Assembly: GCA_000701725.1 (NCBI GenBank)
Contig: JNJQ01000001.1
Span: 62,001 to 126,000 of the forward strand
DNA from: Erysipelotrichaceae bacterium NK3D112
GTDB lineage: Bacteria; Bacillota_I; Bacilli_A; Erysipelotrichales; Erysipelotrichaceae
DNA length: 64,000 nucleotides
Reading direction: 5' to 3'
Shown: positions 58,447-64,000 of the stretch, in pieces
How positions within the stretch are numbered: position 1 is the stretch's first letter
Layout: every line of letters begins with the position of its first letter
Made by a program: the position numbers and the translations under genes
Notes under the pieces: model-generated
Database searches by the model: none
Told to the model about the DNA's origin: nothing
Seen by the model: only the letters and a program-made list of their open reading frames with translations

Positions 58447-59496
58447 ATGGCCCGCTGCAAAGGATGCGGTGCGCTTCTGCAGAGCACCGACAAAAACGCT
58501 GCCGGCTACACGCCCAAAGAGGGCAGTGAATACTGCCAGAGATGTTTCCGCTTAAGCCACTATGGCGATCTGATGATTTCCATGAAAACCGGTATCGATC
58601 CCCATATGGTTCTGAATCGTGTCGAAGCGATGGATGCGGTGATTCTCTGGGTGGTTGATCTGTTTGACTTTGAGGCAGGCATGATCGACGGCATCTCCAG
58701 AAGACTCGCCAACAAACCCATCATCATGGCCGCCACCAAGCGCGATCTTCTTCCGGAAACTCTTTCCGGTGACAAAGCAGCAAGATTTGTCTTTACAAGA
58801 CTCAAAGATCTCGGCATTCATATCGATACCCTGATTCTTACCAGCCGCAAGGACAGAGAGGCAAATGCGGAAATCCAAAGAGCGGTCAAAGAAACAGCGC
58901 AGGGCAAACCGTGCGCCGTGATCGGCAAGGCGAATTCGGGCAAGAGCACACTGCTCAACTGCCTGGCGGAAAATGATCAGCTGACCATCTCCCGCTATCC
59001 CGGCACAACCCTTGATTTCAATGAGGTGAAGATCGGCGATCAGGTTTACATCGATACGCCGGGCATCGAGATTGAACATTCGATGCTGATGGAAACCGAT
59101 GAGAAGGATCTCAGCGTGTTTGTTCCGCAAAGACGCATCAAGCCTGCCGTTTATCAGCTCAAAGGCAACCAGACCTTCTCGCTTGGCGGACTGGCAAGAA
59201 TTGACCTGTTCGGCTGTGAGAAGGCAAGCTGTGTCTTCTATCTCGCCGACAGTCTCAATGTTCACCGCTCTAAAACGGAGAATGCGGATGAGCTCTGGCA
59301 GAAGCACTATGATGAAATGCTGAAGCCCGTTCCGTTAAAAAACGAATTCTCCGTCTCACAGAAACACAAGGATTCAGAAAAAATGGATATCGTGATTGAC
59401 GGCCTTGGCTGGGCATGTGTATCGGGTAAGATCACCTCGGTCAAAGTCCATGTGCCCAAGGGTGTCAATGTCACATACAGAAAGGCAATGCTGTAA
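58447..59496 (+). CDS. yqeH: Ribosome biogenesis GTPase YqeH
   Basis: A 349-residue circularly permuted GTPase needed for 30S subunit assembly. The N-terminal zinc ribbon has CKGCGALLQ and later YCQRCFRLSHY (near residues 4 and 30). The permuted GTPase domain has AATKRDLL (G4) before the P-loop GKANSGKSTLLN near residue 159 and the switch YPGTTLDF near residue 183. The rest is the C-terminal substrate domain. It is translated directly after parC with two bases between, an unusual fusion of topoisomerase and ribosome clusters. Confidence 0.94.
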   Translation: MARCKGCGALLQSTDKNAAGYTPKEGSEYCQRCFRLSHYGDLMISMKTGIDPHMVLNRVEAMDAVILWVVDLFDFEAGMIDGISRRLANKPIIMAATKRDLLPETLSGDKAARFVFTRLKDLGIHIDTLILTSRKDREANAEIQRAVKETAQGKPCAVIGKANSGKSTLLNCLAENDQLTISRYPGTTLDFNEVKIGDQVYIDTPGIEIEHSMLMETDEKDLSVFVPQRRIKPAVYQLKGNQTFSLGGLARIDLFGCEKASCVFYLADSLNVHRSKTENADELWQKHYDEMLKPVPLKNEFSVSQKHKDSEKMDIVIDGLGWACVSGKITSVKVHVPKGVNVTYRKAML

Positions 59497-59783
59497 TGTT
59501 AACTACCAAACAGAAAGTATTTCTCAGAAGTCTTGCTCAGACCGAGAAGCCCGTCTTCCAGATCGGCCAGAACGCGTTAAGCGACAATCTGATCAAAACC
59601 GTTTCGGATTATCTGAAGAAACATGAACTGGTCAAGATCAGCGTTCTCAAAAACTGCGACGCGGACCTGAAGGAGCTCGGCTTTGATCTTGCCATGATGA
59701 CAAAGAGCGAATGTGTTCAGATCATCGGCAGACAGCTGGTCCTCTACAAGCGTGCCAAAGAACCGAAGATCATCCTGCCATGA
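59496..59783 (+). CDS. yhbY: RNA-binding CRM-domain protein YhbY
   Basis: A 95-residue CRM/YhbY RNA-binding protein associated with pre-50S ribosomes. The start QKVFLRSLAQTEKPVFQIGQNALSDNLIKTV and the GxxG-like turn FQIGQN near residue 24 are typical. Its ATG overlaps the yqeH stop by one base, and its stop overlaps the next start. Confidence 0.92.
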   Translation: MLTTKQKVFLRSLAQTEKPVFQIGQNALSDNLIKTVSDYLKKHELVKISVLKNCDADLKELGFDLAMMTKSECVQIIGRQLVLYKRAKEPKIILP

Positions 59784-60580
59784 AGATCATCCTGACATCA
59801 CCGTTTGATCCGGTCAGTGAGCGTGAGATGGAATACATCCGTCAATACCGCAAAACACATGGTCTCAGGGATATCTGGCTCAGTGTGGATGAGGAAGGAA
59901 TCCTTGATCATGACACAAGAGTCGCTCTGCTGAAAAAAGCCGCCGCGTATGACCGCCGCCTGCACATTTGCGAAACATCCGAAACAGGAGAGGCCATCGA
60001 ACCGCTTGATGAGGATACCATTCGCAAAGGACTGTACCGTCTGGCGGCCAAAGGAATCCGAAAGGATCTGATCACAGAAGGGTATTATCTGGATGAGACC
60101 GCCAAAGCCATGTGCAACCCGCACCGCTATGCCCATTCAAAAAGCGTTGCGCAAACGGCCGTGAAACTGGCCCATGCCCATCATATGGATGAGAAAAAGG
60201 CATATGTGATGGGAATGCTGCATGATATCACCAAAGCATTTTCCGATGAGCAGAACGAGCAGATCATCCGTCTGTATAAACCGGAATGGCTGAGCCTTTC
60301 ACCCAAAGTCTGGCACAGCTATACAGCCGTGATCTTTGCAAAGCAGAATATGTCATTGACGGAAGGTGATATCGCCTATGCGATGGAGCACCATACAATC
60401 GGCGACGGAAATACCGATTACGCGGCTTTGCTGTACATCGCCGACAAGATTGAGCCCTTACGCGGGTATGATGTTTCTAAACAGACCGCATCGGCAATGA
60501 AAAATCTGAAAAAAGCAGCTTTTGAAATCAGAGAGGAATCAAAAGCGTATATACTGAAAACGGAGGGAATTCATGTCTGA
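59780..60580 (+). CDS. yqeK: YqeK-type HD hydrolase fused to a NadD-like remnant
   Basis: A 266-residue protein. Residues about 105-266 form the HD domain of YqeK, which in other Firmicutes splits Ap4A symmetrically: HRYAHSKSVAQTA near 115, MLHDITK at 147-152 and MEHHTIGD near 202. The first 100 residues look like a nucleotidyltransferase fold of NadD type (ILTSPFDPVSEREM... near residue 4), but the HxGH motif that binds nucleotide is gone, so this half is probably dead. In Bacillus NadD and YqeK are separate neighbouring genes; here the usual nadD gene is missing from the cluster. ATG overlaps the yhbY stop by four bases. Confidence 0.87.
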   Translation: MKIILTSPFDPVSEREMEYIRQYRKTHGLRDIWLSVDEEGILDHDTRVALLKKAAAYDRRLHICETSETGEAIEPLDEDTIRKGLYRLAAKGIRKDLITEGYYLDETAKAMCNPHRYAHSKSVAQTAVKLAHAHHMDEKKAYVMGMLHDITKAFSDEQNEQIIRLYKPEWLSLSPKVWHSYTAVIFAKQNMSLTEGDIAYAMEHHTIGDGNTDYAALLYIADKIEPLRGYDVSKQTASAMKNLKKAAFEIREESKAYILKTEGIHV

Positions 60581-60926
60581 ACTTCTGGATATTGTATTGA
60601 AAACACTCGATGAGAAACTCGGCGAGGACATCGTCGCCATTGATATGAGCTCAGCCAGCGCGTTCACCGACTGGTTTGTGATCGTCACTGCCAGAAATGT
60701 GCGCCATGCCCAGTCACTGGCTGAATTTGTTGAGCAGGAAGCTGCCAAAAACGGCTATGACGTACGCGTCAGAGAAGGCGAAAAGGACAGCACATGGGTG
60801 CTGGTTGATCTGCACGATGTGATCGTCCATATCTTCACCGATGAAACAAGAAAAACATATCGTCTGGAGTCCCTTTGGGCGGACCAGCCGATGTACCGGT
60901 ATGAACCGGATGAGGCAGCACAATAA
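60573..60926 (+). CDS. rsfS: Ribosomal silencing factor RsfS
   Basis: A 117-residue protein that binds ribosomal protein L14 and blocks subunit joining when nutrients are short. The core KLGEDIVAIDMSSASAFTDWFVIVTARNVRHAQSLAEFVE near residue 14 and the DSTWVLVDLHDVIVHIF block near residue 72 are characteristic. It overlaps the YqeK gene by eight bases. The terminator at its stop codon marks the end of the main cluster. Confidence 0.94.
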   Translation: MSELLDIVLKTLDEKLGEDIVAIDMSSASAFTDWFVIVTARNVRHAQSLAEFVEQEAAKNGYDVRVREGEKDSTWVLVDLHDVIVHIFTDETRKTYRLESLWADQPMYRYEPDEAAQ

Positions 60927-60940
60927 TGTGCTGTTTTTTT
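60916..60940 (+). terminator. Terminator at the end of rsfS
   Basis: CAGCACA / TGTGCTG with a four-base loop, then seven T. The rsfS stop codon lies in the stem-loop. cinA starts only 21 bases later. Confidence 0.82.
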
Positions 60941-60960
60941 CAAATGAAAGGGGACACAGA

Positions 60961-61773
60961 ATGATTGCGGAAATCATCAGCGTCGGCACGGAACTGCTGC
61001 TTGGCAACATCGTCAACACCAACGCCCAGTACATTTCAAAGCACCTGGCCGATCTTGGTATTGAAGTTCATTTTCAGACAACCGTGGGCGACAATCCAAA
61101 GCGTATCCGCTCTGTGCTTGACATCGCTTACAGCCGGGCGGATCTCTGCATTCTGACAGGTGGTCTCGGTCCGACAAAGGATGACATCACCAGAGAGATG
61201 ATCATCTCCTATTTCAATAAAAAACCCGTCATGGATGAGGAAAGCGTGGCAAACATGCGCGAAAGACTGAACGTGATCACGGATGAAACACTCCGCGAAA
61301 GTCTGCTCAAATGCGCAACCGTACCCGATGAATCGATCATCATGCACAATCACAACGGTCTTTCTCCCGGCTCCATCATGGAGGATCAGGGACGCATCTG
61401 CATTCTTCTGCCCGGGGTACCGAAGGAAATGAAGCCGATGTTTGAGGAATATGTCATTCCTTATCTGCGAAAGCTTTCCGATCAGGTGCTTGTTTCAGTG
61501 GATATCAAACTGCTTGATTTCAAACACGCCTCCGTGGAGGAGGTCGGAGAAGCACCGGTCGCAGCAAAACTCGGCACATTGCTTGATGGAACAAATCCCA
61601 CCGTGGCAACCTATATCAAGGATGACGGCAACCTTATCCGGATCACCGCAAAGGCTTCAGACGAAGAGACTGCTCTGGAGATGATCCGGCCTGTAATTGA
61701 CGCATGTAAAAAAGCAGTCGGGGAACAATTCATTCAATCCGTTTCCAGGGAGGAAAAAGCATGGAATATGTGA
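60961..61773 (+). CDS. cinA: CinA-like protein, N-terminal domain only
   Basis: A 270-residue protein with the competence/damage CinA N-terminal MoaB-type domain (IISVGTELLLGNIVNTNAQYI near residue 4, ILTGGLGPTKDDITRE near residue 63, LPGVPKEMKPMF near residue 148) and the short middle domain. Full CinA proteins of about 410 residues also have a C-terminal nicotinamide-nucleotide amidase domain, which is absent here; the end of the gene overlaps the next gene by 13 bases. So it is a short form. The domain is likely an ADP-ribose or nucleotide pyrophosphatase. GGGGAC precedes the ATG. Confidence 0.88.
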   Translation: MIAEIISVGTELLLGNIVNTNAQYISKHLADLGIEVHFQTTVGDNPKRIRSVLDIAYSRADLCILTGGLGPTKDDITREMIISYFNKKPVMDEESVANMRERLNVITDETLRESLLKCATVPDESIIMHNHNGLSPGSIMEDQGRICILLPGVPKEMKPMFEEYVIPYLRKLSDQVLVSVDIKLLDFKHASVEEVGEAPVAAKLGTLLDGTNPTVATYIKDDGNLIRITAKASDEETALEMIRPVIDACKKAVGEQFIQSVSREEKAWNM

Positions 61774-62726
61774 AACTCGGAAATTCAGATCTTAACGTAT
61801 CACGGATCGCAGTGGGCGGAATGTCCTTCGGAAAACCTTCCGAACAGTTCCATTTATGGACACTGGAGGCTGATGAGACAAAGGAGATGATTTCCTTTGC
61901 ATATGATCTCGGTGTCAATTTCATCGATACCGCCAACCAGTATTCAGGCGGCACCAGCGAGGAGTACATCGGCAGAGCAATCAGGGAACTCGGTATTCCC
62001 AGAGATAAAATCATTCTGGCCTCCAAGGTTTATTTCAATGAAGGCAGGCTCAGCCGCAAAGCAATTCAAAGAGAAATCGAAGGCACACTGAACAGACTCG
62101 GCACGGATTATCTCGATCTTTATCAAATCCACCGCTTTGACTATGACACACCGATTGAGGAAACAATGGAAACACTCAATGAGCTGGTTGTCTCAGGCAA
62201 GGTCAGAGCGCTTGGCGCTTCCGCCATGTACGGCTATCAGTTCCACAATATGCAGATCGCGGCAGAACAGAACGGCTGGCGGAAATTCGATACTCTGCAG
62301 AACCATTATAATCTGCTTTACCGCGAGGACGAGCGTGAGCTGATCCCGGTTGCGAAACAGTACGGTGTATCCCTGATTCCTTACAGCCCGCTTGCCGGCG
62401 GACATCTGTCCCATCTCAAATGGTTAAGCGGCTCAAAGCGCAGCAGTCTTGACCGCATGAGCGCGGCCAAGTACAATCCGACCATGGATCAGGATATCCT
62501 GATCGTCAACAGAGTCGGGGAGCTGGCTGAAAAATACAATGTGTCCATGGCGGCGGTTTCCCTGGCATGGCTTTATGCCAAAGGGGTCAGCGCACCGATT
62601 GTCGGCGCCACAAAAAAAGAGCATTTCGCAGATGCCTGCACAGCTTATACACTGAAACTGGAAGCGGAAGATATCGCTTATCTTGAAGAGCTGTATCTGC
62701 CCCATAAAGTTCAGGGAGCCCGTTAA
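61761..62726 (+). CDS. Aldo/keto reductase
   Basis: A 321-residue NADPH-dependent reductase in a TIM barrel. The catalytic tetrad is seen: Asp in FIDTANQYSGG near residue 55, Tyr in the same block, Lys in ILASKVYF near residue 87 and His in YQIHRFD near residue 120. The C-terminal cofactor site is in SAPIVGATKKEHF near residue 278. The group includes YhdN- and Gsp69-type enzymes; substrate unknown. It overlaps the cinA end, with AGGGAGG about seven bases before the ATG. Confidence 0.92.
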   Translation: MEYVKLGNSDLNVSRIAVGGMSFGKPSEQFHLWTLEADETKEMISFAYDLGVNFIDTANQYSGGTSEEYIGRAIRELGIPRDKIILASKVYFNEGRLSRKAIQREIEGTLNRLGTDYLDLYQIHRFDYDTPIEETMETLNELVVSGKVRALGASAMYGYQFHNMQIAAEQNGWRKFDTLQNHYNLLYREDERELIPVAKQYGVSLIPYSPLAGGHLSHLKWLSGSKRSSLDRMSAAKYNPTMDQDILIVNRVGELAEKYNVSMAAVSLAWLYAKGVSAPIVGATKKEHFADACTAYTLKLEAEDIAYLEELYLPHKVQGAR

Positions 62727-62729
62727 TGA

Positions 62730-62752
62730 AAAAAACGCCTTCGGGCGTTTTA
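62730..62752. terminator. Bidirectional terminator with TTCG loop
   Basis: AAAACGCC / GGCGTTTT with a stable TTCG tetraloop; the next minus-strand gene's stop lies on its edge. Confidence 0.88.
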
Positions 62753-63244
62753 ATTTGAAGTCAGTCCGTTTTCCTTGAGCCATGTCTCAACATCGGCAGG
62801 AGTCAGCGGGATTTCCCCGTCATATTCAAGCGAGTTGAGCACGGTCGGCTCCCCGTCGATGACGCTGACGGCCGCAAAGGCGGGATAGCGCTGGATGCCC
62901 CAGTCGGCGGCCAGTTTCTCCGTGAGCATATTGTCCTGAAGGGCGGTGATATCCACGGTTTCAATGATCCGGTCAATCTGCAGCTGGGTATCAACCGTGA
63001 CAGATGCGAGAACCGTGTTTTTGACATAGACGCAGTCATTGTCATTGCGGGAATAGAAGAAGAGATAATGGGTGACGGATTCACCGGTGGAAAGGATATA
63101 TTCCTTCAGGGAATCATAGTCCAGGTATGCACTCTCCTCGACGACATTCGCATCGGTTTTCGGCTCATAGATTCGAAACGCGACAACCGCGATACTGTAA
63201 ACTGCGATCAGACACAGCAGTGAATAAACAACCTTTTTAAACAT
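62750..63244 (-). CDS. Membrane-anchored thioredoxin-like protein
   Basis: A 164-residue protein with a hydrophobic anchor at residues 5-25 and an extracellular thioredoxin-like fold. Where thioredoxins have CxxC it reads NDNDCVYV near residue 69, with a single Cys. The cis-Pro segment QRYPAFAAVSV near residue 117 is present, as is the C-terminal helix TPADVETWLKENG. It may bind or transfer thiols by one Cys, or be a non-redox family member. The extended -10 (TGGTAAAAT) ends eight bases before the start. Confidence 0.7.
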   Translation of the reverse strand: MFKKVVYSLLCLIAVYSIAVVAFRIYEPKTDANVVEESAYLDYDSLKEYILSTGESVTHYLFFYSRNDNDCVYVKNTVLASVTVDTQLQIDRIIETVDITALQDNMLTEKLAADWGIQRYPAFAAVSVIDGEPTVLNSLEYDGEIPLTPADVETWLKENGLTSN

Positions 63245-63252
63245 ACTTCACC

Positions 63253-63261
63253 ATTTTACCA
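63253..63261 (-). promoter_or_regulatory. Extended -10 promoter of the thioredoxin-like gene
   Basis: Minus strand TGGTAAAAT, same as upstream of plsY. Start would fall within a few bases of the ATG. Confidence 0.52.
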
Positions 63262-63282
63262 AAGGACTGTGCAAATTGCCAT

Positions 63283-64000
63283 TCATCTCCGATTAAGAGT
63301 GGCGATCAGAACACCGGCAATGATCAGGATTCCGCCAAGCAGTGCCCTGAAGCCGATCGCCTCATGGAGAATGAGCGCACTGAGAACCGTTCCAGAAAGC
63401 GGCATGAGATTGAGCATGACCGCAGCCGCAAAGGCGGATACACCGCGTAAGCCGGCATTGTAAAGCACATAGGCAAGACAGGAACATACCGCGCCAAGAT
63501 AAAACACGCAGGCAAAGGAAACAGGCGTCAGTGACACCGTCATATTCTTTTCCAGAAGAAGGAAGGGCACCATCATGGCAGCGGCCATCCAGTTCTGGTA
63601 TTTTGAAATGGTCAGAGCGGAATACTTCGGATTGATTGACTGCACGATATAGTTGTAAAGCGCCCAGCACACCCCGTCAAAGATCAAAAGGGCAATACCG
63701 ATGGGCGAAGACTGTTCATGGACGGATGTCACACTGAGCAGGGCGATGCCGCAAAGGGAAATCAATATACCGCTCACCTTGCGGAAGGTCGGCTTTTCAT
63801 GAAAGAACAATACACCGACCAGCAGGGTGATGGCCGGATAGGAGCCGGAGATCATCGACGCGGTGGAGGCGGATGTCATCATGACCCCGTAGTTTTCAAT
63901 GATGTAATAGATTGTCACCCCGATCAGGGCAGACAGAAAGATCAGAAACATATCCCGCTTCTCAACCTTTTCCTTTTCCTTCTGAAACAGATGAATGATA
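63283..64000 (-). CDS. DMT/EamA-family exporter, C-terminal half, 5' end outside window
   Basis: The frame stays open to the window edge, and the residues before the first ATG (IIHLFQKEKEKVEKRD) are a charged loop of the kind that separates the two halves of this family, so only the second EamA domain is visible. It holds five hydrophobic segments with FLSALIGVTIYYIIENYGVMMTSASTASMISGSYPAITLLVGVLFFHEKP, typical of the drug/metabolite exporters. The ATG at 63951 is not the real start. Substrate unknown. Confidence 0.88.
   Translation of the reverse strand, partial: IIHLFQKEKEKVEKRDMFLIFLSALIGVTIYYIIENYGVMMTSASTASMISGSYPAITLLVGVLFFHEKPTFRKVSGILISLCGIALLSVTSVHEQSSPIGIALLIFDGVCWALYNYIVQSINPKYSALTISKYQNWMAAAMMVPFLLLEKNMTVSLTPVSFACVFYLGAVCSCLAYVLYNAGLRGVSAFAAAVMLNLMPLSGTVLSALILHEAIGFRALLGGILIIAGVLIATLNRR

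Overview
This 64 kb window is chromosomal DNA from a low-to-mid GC Gram-positive bacterium. The gene content (yqeH-yhbY-yqeK-rsfS cluster, parE/parC named by family, plsY, DegV, HflX, RsmF, many 6-phospho-beta-glucosidases, a Na+-pumping oxaloacetate decarboxylase next to ATP-dependent PEP carboxykinase) fits an anaerobic, fermentative gut Firmicute. An Erysipelotrichaceae-like lineage is my best guess from gene content and style; the family level is inference. I see no rRNA, tRNA, CRISPR array, prophage or insertion sequence, and gene density is high with short intergenic gaps.

Layout. 1-7.1 kb: end of an SseB-like gene, a GNAT/pyrophosphatase-like fusion, a VTC polyphosphate-polymerase-like gene with its DUF4956 membrane partner, then an alpha/beta-hydrolase lacking the usual serine, an SGNH hydrolase and an ABC exporter. 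7.2-10.7 kb: NADP isocitrate dehydrogenase, two tiny genes, a MerR-like regulator and an M50-like membrane protease. 10.9-13.6 kb: a hydrolase / YtrA-type GntR / DUF5808 membrane module with a very clear operator. 13.6-17.7 kb: a GH1 and a circularly permuted GH3 enzyme, divergent. 17.8-22.9 kb: oxaloacetate decarboxylase (oadA, oadG, carrier, oadB) and pckA. 23-29.5 kb: amidohydrolase, GNAT, glutaredoxin-like, hflX, M18 aminopeptidase, a tandem histidine phosphatase. 29.6-33.3 kb: citrate synthase and aconitase, divergent. 33.4-41.7 kb: MBL hydrolase, three more GH1 enzymes, an EstD-like esterase with plsY, and a carboxylesterase. 41.7-53.3 kb: acetyltransferase, nitroreductase, DegV, hydrolases, LysR regulator, DUF1848, rsmF, DUF554, pyridoxal kinase and a GH4 enzyme. 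53.6-62.7 kb: a tiny HExxH protein followed by parE-parC-yqeH-yhbY-yqeK-rsfS-cinA-aldo/keto reductase. The window ends in a thioredoxin-like lipid- or membrane-anchored protein and a DMT-family exporter that runs off the edge.

How it fits together. Four GH1, one GH4 and one GH3 enzyme point to heavy use of beta-glucosides, most as 6-phosphates, but no PTS permease lies in the window, so uptake must be encoded elsewhere. Citrate synthase, aconitase and isocitrate dehydrogenase make the oxidative half of the TCA cycle to 2-oxoglutarate (probably for glutamate), while PEP carboxykinase and oxaloacetate decarboxylase join PEP, oxaloacetate and pyruvate and may store energy as a sodium gradient. 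Regulation is legible in several places: LacI-type palindromes, a cre-like site, a GntR operator inside a promoter spacer, a LysR-type dyad, many extended -10 promoters and very short or absent leaders.

The most unusual items are the NadD-remnant/YqeK fusion, the GntR/hydrolase/DUF5808 operator, the permuted GH3, the GNAT/pyrophosphatase-like fusion, the Ser-to-Glu hydrolase beside the VTC pair, and the recurrent extended -10 with leaderless-looking genes.
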